Below the pieces are notes generated by a model that was not told the origin of the DNA, ran no database searches, and saw only the letters and a list, made by a program, of their open reading frames with translations. The translations under genes were made by a program, and so were the position numbers. From positions 620,001 through 684,000 of the forward strand of contig MEHQ01002595.1 in NCBI GenBank assembly GCA_008828725.1: a stretch of DNA of 64,000 nt. The letters are read 5' to 3'. Below, in pieces: positions 13,201 to 25,197 of the stretch (positions within the stretch are counted from its first letter, which is position 1; each line of letters starts with the position of its first letter). This DNA is from Saccharina japonica (Eukaryota; Sar; Phaeophyceae; Laminariales; Laminariaceae).

Positions 13201-16200
13201 ACGTCGATCCGCGGTTGGTTTGCTGCAACCGGAAACGCGCTGCTGTTGGTGTACTTCGTATAGATGCTGGCTGAACGCCTCTGACTGGGGTCTTTACGGT
13301 AACAGGCCGGTACATGATGCATGCTTTTCAAGGAGGGAGTACTGCTGTAGTTATGTATACTGGCGAACACGGTTGCGTTTCACAAACACTTCTTGATACG
13401 ACCGATATTACTTTGCGTTGTCCGAGCGGCGTAGGCATCGTTATGTGGCAAAAAAAACAATTCGGCGATGTACAAAAAAAAACGGTTTGCCGTACTGAGA
13501 AGGTCTTGTCTACTGCAAGGGTATGCCCGAGACGATCCGGAGATAAACAAGTGCTAGTCTTTTTGTTTAAGCGGTGGAATTGGTTTCGAAACCGCTTGTG
13601 GATAAGGCCCGTAATCGCGCAAATGGCTAAATGGGCGATTCGCGGCCTGTGATGTTCAGGGGGGGATAATAATAGGGCTCCGTACGGACGTGCTCACGTC
13701 CAAGACACCAATCAATAAATATACGGGTGTTTCATGGATATGTGCGCGGGATGACAATACCCAGGGGAGTTTCCCTGTATAATAAACGGCTGTTCACCAC
13801 AAATCAAGTATCTGGGTACTTGTGTGCTACCATCATATTGTCCACTTGCTCTGTTTCGGCTACGGTCTTCTGATCCGTTCATAGAGCCACTCCCCCCCCC
13901 CCCCCCCCCACCCCCCGCAAAGCCAAAGCGCAGTACAGGAGTTTTATTGGCTTACCGTAGCCGTGGGGGAAGGTTCTGTCACACTCTGTGTTGCCGTTGA
14001 TGTAGGTATCCGAGTTGTTGGCAAATATGGCACCTGCGGGTAGACAGAAGGAACAGTGGAAAGGGCTTATTACTGTAGGTTTCGCGATGAACGGCAGTCA
14101 CCGCACCAGCAATCGACCATGATGGATGTTGCCCCAACGAATGCCGGTTGCGTACGTTCGGACCTTAACGATAAGTTGACGAGGGTAATTGGGAACATAC
14201 GTACGTTCGTTCAACCCCATCAAACCCGCGAAAGAAGGGCATGCACGAATGTCCAGCCGCGGGGAACAAATACTACTGTAGGCTATTACAGTTTTCTCGG
14301 CAACAACCTCATCAAAATGCAGGTGAGCGTGCCCAGCGCTGATGGCAGTACGCCAATGTCGTTCTACTAAGGCCCCGAAAACGTCACGTATATGCTATAC
14401 GTGTTGACTGTATTCGAGTGACAAAAGGAAATAGCCTTCTGTGCGCGTGAAAATGAACAATCAGCGGTGCTCGCCTGTTTTCGAGCAGCCCTTCTTCACA
14501 TGTTAGTTGAAATCATTTTGTGGGGTGTGCGCTTACTCATTTTTGGCAGTGCTCTCGAAACTATTCAAACATTCCCCCTTACCCCCGGAATCAGCCAAGT
14601 TTCGCCTGAACGTTGTTGAGCCGTTGACGTAGACACGTGAATGACTTGCAGAAATGGCACCTGCGGGTAGGCAGAGCGAGCCAAAATTTGTTGTGCTTAG
14701 GTTGTGCGACGACGGGCGATGGTGAGCACAATAGAAACTGGCCTTGTAGACCATTGCCTCCAGAAAACCTCGCTGTATTAATTTAACAAGTCGAATCTGT
14801 ACGGGAAATATCGAGTCTAAAAGGCAAACACGTTGTGGTTATCTTGACCGTATCGATCACGGTAAGGCCATCCAACAAATGCAGGCGTGTTAGGCAGTAT
14901 TCACACTATTTATGGGAGTTGGAGATGGGTGTCACTACAGTACAAACAGCATTGGTTTGAGTCTGGTATATACCCTGATAACGGCGTTTTGGCTTTCACA
15001 GGCAAAACAAGCGTAACCGTCGCCCCGGTTGAAACGGGAGACCGGCGGTTGAGCCACCGTGTCCACGCAGAACCGAAATCCCAACAGCAGTAGTAGTTGC
15101 GAGATCACTGCGCCACTGGTCTTCACGTACCAGGTGTGTACTATGAATCGATGTAGAACGTGCTCTGGTTGACAACTGAACTTCGCAATAGACCCCAATA
15201 ATAACTTGAGCCTGCTGGCTCGAGATGATACGAGAGACCAAACACTGCCGATATATATATATATATATATATTGTCGGCCAATAGACTGCGAAACGTACC
15301 TGTCCATATATACTCTAGGCGATGCTATGTCTGGAAACTAAGCAGCCGTAGAAAATACCTGGTATATCGCAGCTATACGTAGACTGGAGCTGCTCTCATA
15401 GACTAACCGATGAGTAGGATTGTTCACTACAATAGGTTGTGAATCGTGTCCATCGATGCCCATTGCGCCAATACACAATGTGGACGAAGGGCTTTTGGGA
15501 GGACGTGTTTAAATATACCAGGTAGTGCACCGACTCTGTAACCCCAGCGTCTGTGCTACTCTTCCCTCCTGATATTATACAATAGTCGGCGCCAACGGCA
15601 TACATACTGAAAGAATGACGCTTGCGTCGAGGCCATATGCTACCTTAACCCTTTTAGGACTGCACTCTAATTCTAAGTAATTTGTCCCCAAAACAGGACT
15701 CCAGTCCTATAAGGGTTAGGAAGATCTACGATCATGCTTCGTCCACTACTGACGCCAAAACATTAACGAAATGATTTTATACAGGATTAGGCGAATTGAT
15801 GAATGATGTCCACCATAGACTGCGTGAGGAATCTATGGGTACCCATCGCCTTCATTAGGCCGTGAAATGCATCTACCGATAACCATTCATGGTCGTTGAT
15901 AATAATAGCATTCACCGAGGGATCAATGCAAACCGACTGCTGCCGGAACAATTCGTCAAGGAAGCGCTGCATCAGTAGACGTTACCGACGGTTTCAGTAG
16001 ACGTTACCGACGGCAATGGATTGGTCCGTAAGAGTGACAATCGAACGCCTTTACCGGCGGTATCAGTAGACGTTACCGACGACAATGGATTGGTCCGTAA
16101 GAATGCCAATCGAACGCCTTTACCGACGGTTTCAATAGACGCTACCGACGACAATGGATTGGTCCGGAAGAGTACCAATCGAACGCCTACATCAAACTCA

Positions 16201-17876
16201 TGAATTGCTCCGTCTTCTATTCCTAGGGCAGTGACCATTACCTATTGTCCAGGGTGATGCATACTATTATGACACTACGGTATGCACTACCCACTACCCA
16301 TTCCAAAGCGTAGTAGTTGCTGCGCGTCTTACCCCCATAATATGCCGAGTTGTCGCCAAAGTATGTGTGGCCATCGATGTAGATGTTCGAGTGGTCATCT
16401 GCAGAAATGGCACCTGCGGTTAGGGAGAGGGAACGGCAAGTAATTGTGCTTGGGTTAAATGACGGAGTGCGATCACCACCCGAGCAATCATCCATGCACA
16501 GTACCACTCTGTCCAGAAATATAAGCACATTTTTCATTGAATATTAATGTACAATATGTTATTATATTTCTGTACAGAGTGGTAATACCCCAACCAGCGC
16601 AAGCCATGCCTTTTGTGCACGTTGGGTGGGTACTGTATGTGTAAGAGGGAGCGGGGTAAGATGTACAACATGTGCGCTCTCGACCATGTAAAGCACTCTA
16701 AGACCAGTATACGCGTCTAAAGGAAAAGTAGGCCTACTGTTGTAGCAGGTGAGTACCGGTTTTCTCGGCGAAGCTCGGATAAATGTCATCTGAGGGCCAT
16801 ACACTCGCCGGTACTACGATACAACAAATCAATACAGCTTTTGTATGCACTTCTTGCAATTGTTTACTGTGATTTCCCATCTTAAAAATTGCCACACGCG
16901 TTCACCGTGACATCACGGCAAGGACTGCCTGGCGACTAATTATGGCTATATATACGGATGATGCCCTCAAAGCAACGCCCCTCTCGGCCGTTTGAAAAGG
17001 ACACAATGAAAGGTACGCCGATCCTGCACGTGAAATGTGTACCACTCGCTGTCGAGTTTGCGAAAACGAGATTGTCATCCATCGTCGCATATCACCACCA
17101 AATACATGTGCTGCCCTGGTACATGATAATGCATAATACATACACACACGCGTCTCAGCGGGCGAACAACAACTACTGGCCATGCTTCAGGAATCCGGGT
17201 GCTAAACTCGAAACCCGATGCCTTGCTTCTTGAAGTGCCCAACCATATACTAAACAAAGCACGCCCACTGGGGCGACGAGCGCGAGTCGATTGGCAAAAA
17301 AACGAGTCTCTGGTTCTTATCGTCAGTTTCGATGTAAACTTTGATTCTATTTATTAAGCTTATTATATTCTCACCTCCGGACATTGAAGCCGTGTTGTTC
17401 GTGAAATCGCAGTCAAACACCTTCAAGGTGCTGGAAGAAGTGACCGCGATTGCCGCACCATCCCCTGAATAGCCCCCCTCGAGTATCAAATTGTTGATGG
17501 TCAGGGTAGAACCTTCCGACACCAAGAATATGCCGGTTGTATTTCCAGCATCCAGTACGGCGTACGCATCACTGGTGCTGCCCAGTGCAGAGTTTGTATC
17601 ACTGGCGCTGCCCGTCGCGGTGCCAGCATAACCAGTAGCAGTTACCTCCTTCCGTTCGGACACCTTAAGTATCTCCCCTATCTGCAGGCGGCCGTGCACG
17701 GTGACGTCATAAACGCCTGCACCACTGCAATCCATCGCGTCGATCAAACCCTGCATGCCGCCGCTCGAAGTCAGATTCACTGAAACTGTGCCATTTGGGC
17801 ATGGCCCTGCCAATGCTCCTGGGACGAGGAAGATTGCTGCTGCAGCCCAGACCGTGGCCATGGCGTCGAACAGCAT
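7277..17876 (-). CDS. Secreted beta-helix/PMP-repeat protein with GCC2/GCC3-like region and C-terminal 7TM domain
   Basis: Nine exons join in one frame (about 929 aa): 17876-17375, 16413-16333, 14660-14583, 14033-13956, 11671-11345, 10609-10410, 10071-9789, 8967-8666 and 8215-7277. The start was chosen at the ATG that gives a signal peptide (MLFDAM... to ALA); an ATG at 17861 is possible. The N-terminal half holds PMP-like motifs of the F-x-x-N...GGA type (FLENEALDDGGA, FISNTAYRGGA, FSNNYATDGGGA), expected to form an extracellular right-handed beta helix. A cysteine-rich part follows (VCEGC..., ACVGGDD, YCADGYEGAYCSVCSIGY), typical of GCC2/GCC3 or ephrin-receptor-like repeats. The last two exons encode about seven hydrophobic segments, the first at AGTTIAVVIGVCLAAAEIL. 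This architecture is known from stramenopile cell-surface proteins; a receptor or channel role is inference. Further short symmetric exons in the large introns may have been missed. Confidence 0.85.
15973..16195. repeat. 69-base tandem repeat (about 3 units), open on both strands
   Basis: The block TAGACGTTACCGACG...CAATGGATTGGTCCG recurs with a 69-base period: the related TCAGTAGAC/TCAATAGAC anchors start at 15994, 16063 and 16132, with a partial unit before them. Because 69 is divisible by three, a 23-residue repeat is readable on both strands (VDVTDDNGLVRK on plus, FLRTNPLSSVTS on minus). It lies in the second intron of the beta-helix protein. Whether it is ever an exon is unknown. Confidence 0.8.
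16502..16584. mobile_element. 83-base MITE with about 20-base terminal inverted repeats
   Basis: The left end TACCACTCTGTCCAGAAA and the right end are near-perfect inverted repeats, differing at one position in about 20, around an AT-rich core. The ends start and finish in TA, as in Tc1/mariner-type non-autonomous elements. Related ends occur near 19085-19096 and 26180-26195. It sits in an intron and has no coding capacity. Confidence 0.75.
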
Positions 17877-19013
17877 GCTGTTGAAAACGACGGGGCGGCA
17901 AAGAAAGTTGGTGGCGTTCAGGTCTCCAATCGCAACAGACAAGGCGGGTTGGGGATGGGGCTGCGATCAATGGCGAGCCGAGCTACGCTACACACCAAAA
18001 ATCAGTTGTACTTCAATCGCATCCAGGCCAAATTATTTATCACCGACGTTCTTCTCAACGTACGGGAGGAGTATTTCCGAGATAATATACTTCAGGTGCT
18101 TCGTTTACTCGCGGTAGTATGTCGGCTGTATGTTCTGTGGGATGCCGCGAGGTGCCGTGAGTACTCGCAGTACTTTGAGACTCTGTACTGCGGACAATGC
18201 CATACATGAATTACTCGACTCATGTCGAGTATCTCCTATTTTGGCTTAGACTACTCGCGTCTTATTTTCTCTCCGATTTCAGCAGAACTGGTTCAATAAA
18301 ATACCTTATTGTGCGAAGAGGTACAAAATGCTGAGTTATGAGAAGACAATTTCTTAGATTACAAAGGCGTTCAATGCGACACTTCGTGTTTAAGCGGCTG
18401 TCAAGAACCATACTTTACCACATGGCATCAGCAGGTATACTCTTCCGGAACAAGCAGTACACAAGGCACTACCGGACTGGTTCTATCCCCAGTGGAAATA
18501 ATACCTGGTACCTGGCATATGCTACAGAATAATACGCGATACGTACGCGTTTGTATACATACGACGTGCCTGCTAAATGTTTGGATTGTGAAACCACGTG
18601 TTAGAATTCCCGTCTTCTCAATTGCACATATCATAAGGATCCCAACTTCAACAACAACAGTTGTTTGTTATTTCAGAATATGTATGATATTATAACTTGG
18701 TATAACCGCATTTACACTGGGTGTACTGTGTACTGGTGTGGTTGGGTAGAATAACGGGTTTAATGTGAAGACAACACACACATTCAAGTATCGAGTCCTC
18801 TCAAAACTAAGACACAGCTCGTTCACAGATGCGTTTCTCGGCATCTCGAGCTTGGCAACAAAGCTACGTACAAGGTACACATTATATACATATTTATATA
18901 AAGATGTATATATATTACGGCAGTGCTTTTCCGCCTCTGAAAGCGCGTTTGATAACAGGATATCTGGTTATTAGGACAGACTCTATACTTGTTGAGTAGC
19001 ATCGTCGAACACA
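17877..19013. other. 5' flank of the beta-helix protein gene; no gene seen
   Basis: The promoter of the minus-strand gene should lie here. I see no TATA box at a fixed position and no recognisable ORF. A short block with ACTGGGTGTACTG near 18717 also occurs near 39018, suggesting an old repeat fragment. Confidence 0.45.
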
Positions 19014-19098
19014 TATCAAGATGTCCCGAAATATAAGCAACATTTAAACATCAATAATCAATTATAAATGTGCCTATAAATCGGGACAGAGTGGTACA
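19014..19098. mobile_element. Degenerate relative of the 83-base MITE
   Basis: The right end ATCGGGACAGAGTGGTA matches the inverted end of the element at 16502-16584, and the left part contains TGTCCCGAAATATAAGCA. The core is AT-rich and of similar length. The outer left end is decayed. The assignment rests on the shared ends only. Confidence 0.5.
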
Positions 19099-20439
19099 TG
19101 TGATGCATTCAATATGTACCGTTGTAACGCGCACAAAAAAAGTAAAATGTGAAATGCACTCCTTCGGACAAGTGAAAATGACATGCCGGGTCTTCGAAAG
19201 AATATCCACCACGCGGTGGGCGGTCGGCCGTCAGTCAATTGGCCAACAGTTCAGTACGCACTACTGTAGTATACACACGCTTGCTATACGACATATATTT
19301 CGCTGGGCAGGTGTCGCTGTTCAAAAAGAACTTCACCATTATGTACAAACGCATCCCCATCTATCTGCCGAACGAAGGAAATCAATTGTTGTACCATACA
19401 TACTACGTAGTGTGATGGCTTGTGCAATCTGGCGTAGCGGGATGCTCGAACTCCCCCTATACGGTCTCCGATATTCTGGTAGACTACACGGAATATATGC
19501 ATCTTCCCTTCCAGCCTTAATCCCGTGTGTGCATAGTTCGAACTTTGCCTGTGCCCCGCCTTTGTTTCCTCGTCCACTATTTAAAAATATGTATCTTCGG
19601 GTGCTGTATGCAGCGGACGTGGGGGACAAACCCGGTCCTATAGAGCGTGGCGCTTGACATCGAGATATATTGTTGTTGCATCATCTTTATAGCGCGAAAT
19701 TAAAAACAGAGTAACTCATGACCAGCAGTGATGCTATACTTACTTCGTATAACTGCGTGGGCGGGGTGTAATGAAAAACCACATACTTCGTACATGTTGT
19801 TTCTCTCGCCTTTGGGTTTACGATACCCCCTCTCGTGAAATATTTAACATTTGAAGTCCTGGCAAGGCGATATCCCACCCACGCAAGGTGTGGAATCTTG
19901 TCTACCTTGCAAAACATCGTGCACTTGAATTGTGGAGAAATTGCAGCGCGTTTCATTTTGGAAAAAAGGGTAGGTATATGTATGCATGCTGCCGGTGTTT
20001 GTATGCTCTCGTACGAGTACCCATTCCACCTTCCATCAGAACACCACTTTCCCCGCCACGGCATCACCAGCCGACGACTCGTTCAACTAAGATGGCGCGC
20101 CCTATCGCCCTATATATATGCTGTGGTGGCGTGTCATCCACTCCAGGCTGCTGTATTAGTGGCGGTGCAGGCACCCTGATACCGCCTGTGCTCTATTCCA
20201 TGATCACAACCCCTCTGCACTCTTAGACTTATCACGCCTGGGCAATGTTTTGCCACCCCTCTTCTTGAGGAAGGATTTGTTTAATAATTTTCTCCTGGGA
20301 AAATGTACTCGTCAAGGTCTTTTTATGCGAGACTTTGGCACAGCCTTTGAGCAACGACGTCCAGGAGCAAGTTTTTCTAAAAACAAAACCCCCCCCCCGA
20401 AACTGTCTGTACCACGTTGGCAAGGTGTTAAACCCTGTG
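19099..20439. other. No gene supported
   Basis: A plus-strand ORF of about 195 codons (19070-19657) starts inside the MITE relative. It has no recognised domain, mixed composition and no splice-consistent neighbours, so I do not call it a gene. Nothing else was recognised. Confidence 0.45.
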
Positions 20440-20790
20440 TGCACCATTGAGAAGAGACACCGTGACTGACTCTGGCAGCACGGCGTTACAAGGTTATTTT
20501 TTTTTTCGAACACTGGCAGGGTATCAGATACCATATATATATTATATATATGCTGAGTATGTTGGCAGTGTGTTTGCCTGAAATTCTGGCATGCATACTA
20601 TATTTTGGCAGGGTGTTAAAACCCCGTACGAGCGTATAACAATGAGACACCCTGCCAGATTCTGGCAGGGTGTTACACGCTGTACAATGTTCTTTATTAG
20701 TTTTCGAACACTGGCAGGGTGTTAGACGCCATATTATTCTGTTGGCAGGGTGTCTACCTCAAACACTGGCAGGGTACCAAAAGTGGCAAC
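20440..20790. repeat. Cluster of TGGCAGGGTGTT motifs
   Basis: Variants of (C/T)TGGCAGGGTGTTA recur near 20513, 20555, 20610, 20664, 20712, 20742 and 20767, with irregular spacing of 25-55 bases. Between them lie short TATA-type or pyrimidine-rich stretches. The motif is not part of a recognised gene. It could be a degenerate satellite or an array of binding sites; I cannot tell which. Confidence 0.65.
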
Positions 20791-21029
20791 GTGTGGGATT
20801 ATAATCATGTGTCGCGTACAGTATACCAGATATATACCAGCAGCTGGTATGCGACAAGCTGCCTATTGTTCTTTCAGCTACCACCTATGTATGGCTGCTG
20901 ATTTACTGCTGGAAATTACTGTACCTTTCTGTAGTCCGCTTGCTTGCGTTCGGGGTTTCGGCGGAGCGTAGTTCATGGGAGGTTGACCTCCTGCGCGTAG
21001 TCCTGCTCTCCGGAACCTTCGACCCCGTG

Positions 21030-21056
21030 GTAGTAGTAGTAGTAGTAGTAGTAGAT
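21030..21056. repeat. (GTA)n microsatellite
   Basis: About eight to nine uninterrupted GTA units. Flanking ORFs on both strands are extended by this tract and are not considered genes. Confidence 0.9.
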
Positions 21057-21602
21057 AGTGGTGGCGGCGGTAGCAGCAACCAGCCTGTAGATCAGAATGG
21101 AGATTGCTGTGGGGGCAACAGAGTCGTCTTGGGCTGCACAACAACGCCCACAAAGGAAGCTTCCGGGGATTGGTCCACAGTAGTGAGTGTGTTCTTCGCG
21201 TCCTTTCCACCCGTTGACATCCAGCACGCCCAGTGTCCGTGCCGACTATATATTCATCTTACAGTAGAGATATATCAGTTCTTCTGGGACCACAAAACTA
21301 CGACACATATGATATATACTACGCTGCAATGCGGTAAGCAGAGCAGACAAAATGCATCCAGTGCCACTATTATTAATAAATAAAATATCATACACGTATA
21401 ATACATGTATGTGACGCGTGCAGATATATGACGTATCATACGCGTATAATGAGCAAGTAATCTTACTCGTATATACCCGCCGTGTAACATGTAACGTATA
21501 GTATACGTACAGGCTGCTGCAGTTCACGCTACGATACGCCCTTAATTTCGTCAGCCGTGGATGAATGCCCGTTAAAATATACTGATGCCAGGTATAGTAC
21601 AC

Positions 21603-21940
21603 CGGTCGCCCCGGTAGGGTAGTGGTCAGCTTCAAAGACTACTATCATTTGTACCCAGGATCGAATCCCACCGTGGTGAGAGATTTTGTCTTTATTTGAA
21701 AAAATAAAAAGGAACCAATTGCTGAGAGCGCCTTCGTGGCGTGGGTAGGCGGAATCCGACGCAAGTCGACGAGGGAAGAAAGTGCTGAAATCTTCTCGCG
21801 ATAAAAATGCAAGGCAAGAACCGTAGTGGGGGAGGAGGGAGAAGAGCCTACTTTGTGACCCCGGATCTGAGTTACGACTAGGAAGGAGAGAGAAAGGAAG
21901 GGCGAAGATAATAAATGGGATGGAGAAAAAAAAAAAATAG
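21603..21940 (+). mobile_element. tRNA-derived SINE-like element, copy 2 (most complete)
   Basis: The head GTCGCCCCGGTAGGGTAGTG has an A-box-like GGTAGTGGTCAGC, and a B-box-like GGATCGAATCCC lies near 21658-21669, spaced as in tRNA genes. The body continues through GAACCGTAGTGGGGGAGG and the shared core TGACCCCGGATCTGAGTTA to a 12-base A tail near 21928-21940. The anticodon region does not fold as a functional tRNA, so this is a tRNA-derived retroelement and not a tRNA gene. Confidence 0.75.
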
Positions 21941-22925
21941 TCTAGAGATATACTCATATAATAAAATCAGAAGTTATCGTAAAAGGGTTGAGACCCCTCC
22001 AACTTTGGTGTTGTTTTTGTTCTCATATCATTAACTGATCGCGAAAAAGATAGCCCGTTTTCACAGAAGAGGCGCCTTCCGCGGTGAGGCGTACTGGCCC
22101 TCCCGCGCTGAAAAAAACAAAAAAATAAAAACCGTTTTTTTGGTTCGCTCAGAGAACCCCAAAAACGTGGTTTAAAAAGTTGGTATAAAAAAAAACATGT
22201 TCTCCTTTGCTGAGAACTTTTTTTTTCGCCCCATTCCCGAACTTTTTTTTTGTATGCCATCTCGCCAATCGACTCCGCTTGGCCGATTTAGTGGGGGTAG
22301 AGCCACTCAGCAAGTTGACCAGACAAAAACTCAGTGCGGGAGAGAAGTTAGAAAAAACCTGAAAAAAATCTAAATGCTTACGGAAAAGCCCATTTCGGCA
22401 TGGCTATTAGTCAACGGAAATATCGAACTGAGACATTATAACGTCGGATTCGTGATCCCCAACCCAAATTCACCCACCCCTGGTAAACCCAAGCCCTTCG
22501 CGGCACGTTGTTAGCGGTTTAAGGGGGAGGGGTTTTATCAGACATTCCCGGTTTTGGCGTGTTTACATATAGCTGTAACTCGGTCGCATAATCGAGTTCG
22601 GACAAAATAACGACGGATTCGTGATCCCTGCCTCAATATTACCATACCCTGAAATTTTCAACCTTATCCGATGTCTTTTCAAACTCGGGGATATTTTCGG
22701 TCCATCCCCGGTGTATGCGTTTTGCTGATTTTCCTTAACGATATTTGCAAAACCGGTTGAAACCCGGCATTAAACATGCCTCCTCAAAAAATAAACATCG
22801 AATACGTCAAGTTCATACCCCAAACAGGGTTGTCATAATTTTTTCAGACCTTAGCCGGGGATGGTTCGTCACCACCCCCCCCCCCCTTCAAAAAGAGTAC
22901 GCCTTACTGCGGACGGCGCCTACAG
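21941..22925. other. No gene; homopolymer-rich, with a weak internal repeat
   Basis: Contains many A and T runs (for example 22190-22250). Two blocks with GACGGATTCGTGATCC or its variant, near 22443 and 22613, suggest an old tandem duplication of about 170 bases. No exon was recognised. Confidence 0.5.
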
Positions 22926-23130
22926 TAGAGTGGAAGAATACCCCAGGGAAACAATAATACACAAAGTACAAACCACAGCGCAGTACGATATGCATCACCA
23001 CAACTGCTGCTTGCTGTGGCAAATCGTACACCTCAGCCGAGAGAAAACGGAACCAACCCAAAGGGAACAGAGGAGAAGGAAAGAGGAAAGGGAACAAAAA
23101 AATATAAAGGAGGAAGGTGAAAAGGAAAAA
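22926..23130 (+). repeat. Dispersed repeat with purine-rich tail, copy 1
   Basis: Begins GAGTGGAAGAATACCCCAG, continues through CGCAGTACGATA and CACCTCAGCCGAGA, and ends in an A/G-rich tract. The same order occurs at 55424-55690, and the opening block alone recurs near 55246 and 56800. The common orientation and A/G-rich 3' end suggest a retroposed element, but no coding or promoter boxes were identified. Confidence 0.65.
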
Positions 23131-23689
23131 GTCGTTAGGGGATCGTATGCACGCCATATATATATCTCTCTTTACGGCAAGAATTTTATTATCTACAATC
23201 AATCCTTATTATTTAATGGTGCTCGGTGTAGTGATAAAGGTGATGGTGTCCAAATAGATCTTCACGGCTTTGACGGTTTCGGTATGCCCCGCGGCGAACC
23301 GGCTCTACCGTGCGCCACCCGACGCCTCTCGGCACCGCACCCGCGCCACACCCCCCCCCCACGCATCGTCCCTCGGCGACGCCGCCGAAAAACGGGCTCC
23401 GCCACGCCCAACTCAGTGGGAGGGGGGGGCGGGAGAAGACGCCCTCCCGTGGTTGATTCTTTGTTTCCCCGGGAACGGAGCGGATCGTAAAAAAAATGGA
23501 AATCCCACAACACGTTGTTTTGAATCAACGCATATATCTATATGCTGCCCTATACGTGTACTGTTGTGCTGCCGCTGCTGTAGCACATGGATGGATGCAT
23601 GTAAGTACGAATGATCTTGGTTTTGCTGGAGTTGAGTGGAGAGAACGGCTATATACTACAGTACAAAGAAAACAACAACCACGAATGAA
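23131..23689. other. GC-rich stretch, no gene supported
   Basis: A GC-rich segment near 23280-23460 encodes proline/arginine-rich ORFs on both strands. These look like compositional artefacts; no motif or splice-consistent neighbour was found. Confidence 0.4.
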
Positions 23690-23915
23690 TATCTTACCCT
23701 CGATCACAACGCAGCGGTACTGTTGTGCATATTCGATGACGCCGGTGCATGCACGTACCCGCCGTGCAGATTAGGTACGTTGAGATGTGTCATTGCTTCC
23801 ATCTCACCTTCGTCCACAACACAGCGGTAATGTTGTTCATGTCCCTTCCTGCCGGGTGCATGCAGGCACCCGCCCTGCTGACTAGGTGCATTGACCTGTG
23901 TCGCCGATTGATATC
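23690..23915. repeat. Diverged tandem duplication of about 115 bases
   Basis: CACAACGCAGCGGTACTGTTGT and the following sequence near 23706 are repeated as CACAACACAGCGGTAATGTTG near 23816. Both copies include GGTGCATGCA(C/G)G and end in a related TTAGGTACGTTGA or CTAGGTGCATTGA block. No function is apparent. Confidence 0.7.
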
Positions 23916-24429
23916 AGATCAGGGCGGGTGTAAAACTACAAGCTTGCATGTATTGTGGTTGAAGCTCATGCTGCACATTGTCGGATGGCAAATATGGTAA
24001 TAATAATAATTGTGATGTTCAATCTGTACAATGCTACGTGATGGGCCAGCCACTATCAACTTTACCCTTTCAATTGCCCCCTACTTTATCGCGCCGTTTT
24101 TTCTGTATGGGTTAAAACAAATGGCGCGTGTTTCGTCAAAGACTTAAAGATATTTATTACTGCTTCTTGATAAATCGATTTCGTTTCCGTGAACAACGGA
24201 TATTTTTAGACTTAGACGATCGTTGTTTTTGGGTAAAACTGACGGGAATAAAAAAAGAAAACAGAAGGAGCAGTAATCAATCGTTTTGGTTTGCCCTTTA
24301 TGAACACGTGGAAAACTCCAAGCCAAAAAAATGAAAATCGGCGTGAGAATCCCAGATCTTGGGTTCACCACATCGGAACTCCATACTGGAATATAATAGG
24401 GGATTGTATGCTGCACACCATACATACAT

Positions 24430-25197
24430 ATACAGGCTGGTGCAAGCATACCGCTGTAAATTTATTCAGTAGCCAATAATGTCCACGCCGTTTTTTGGAG
24501 ATAGACGCTGAAATTTGACACGCGTGTTTTATGCGCCCTATCCGAGACGTTAACATTTTTTATTGTTTTTTTTTTTTTCGCCAGGTGTTGTCTGTTTTGT
24601 ATGTTTTGGGGGGGATTTGCGAAAATTTGGGTCTTAAGAGATCCCAAATTTCCGGCGAAAACAAAAAACATTCGTAAAAGGCGCGGGTAGGGCGCATAAA
24701 ACACGTGTTCCAAATTTCAGGGTCTATCCCCAAAAAACGGCGTGGACATTCGGACTTTTGTGCGGTAAAAGTGCAAAAATAGGCGTTGCCTCGTAATTAC
24801 TTAGTTTCAGTATGTAATCGATGTTGGGTGTTAAATATTACTTAGTATGATCATACTCAGTCAGATCTTGGAATATTTGGGTGAAACTTTGTACAAAGAT
24901 GCCTTGAACCACCTGGAAGCGGCTCGTTCAGAAAAAACAAATTGGGGAAAAAAAAATTCCTACGGAAACGCCTGACTGTTGTTGTTGACTTCTTTGAAGG
25001 CCTGTGAATGGTCGGGCCACATTTTCGGCGGCAGCGCCGGTTCTAGGTCCTTAAACAAAAAAGTGACGATGTCGCCCTCTTCCACTGTTCATGGCGGTCA
25101 GTATGTTGATGCCAAATATGTGACATTGGAGTTGCTATTGCATGCGGCATTCGTGACTGACGAAATTTGGGGTGATATGCCTGAACCAGCTCGTAGT
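24430..25197 (+). mobile_element. About 768-base hairpin-containing element, copy A
   Basis: Nearly the whole stretch recurs in the same orientation at 52287-53045. It contains two arms of about 65 bases in inverted orientation, near 24481-24546 and 24688-24752, starting GTCCACGCCGTTTTTTGG. Downstream is an ORF from about 24979 to 25209 whose protein is conserved in copy B, with GGQYVDAKYVTLEL and TDEIWGDMPEPAR shared. The protein is not one I recognise. I infer a transposable element or its derivative; target-site duplications were not found. Confidence 0.7.

Noticed and set aside
19070..19657. 195-codon plus-strand ORF ending with a DVGDKPGP string resembling a 2A peptide
   Set aside because: The Asn of the essential NPGP is Lys here and the upstream residues do not fit; the rest of the ORF has no domain, and it begins inside a MITE relative.
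21603..21675. Possible functional tRNA gene
   Set aside because: A- and B-box-like sequences are present, but no complete cloverleaf or anticodon arm is apparent, and the same head continues into a repeated body with an A tail.
22861..23490. 209-codon plus ORF with Arg/Pro-rich end
   Set aside because: It runs through a dispersed repeat and a GC-rich stretch; composition rather than conservation explains it.
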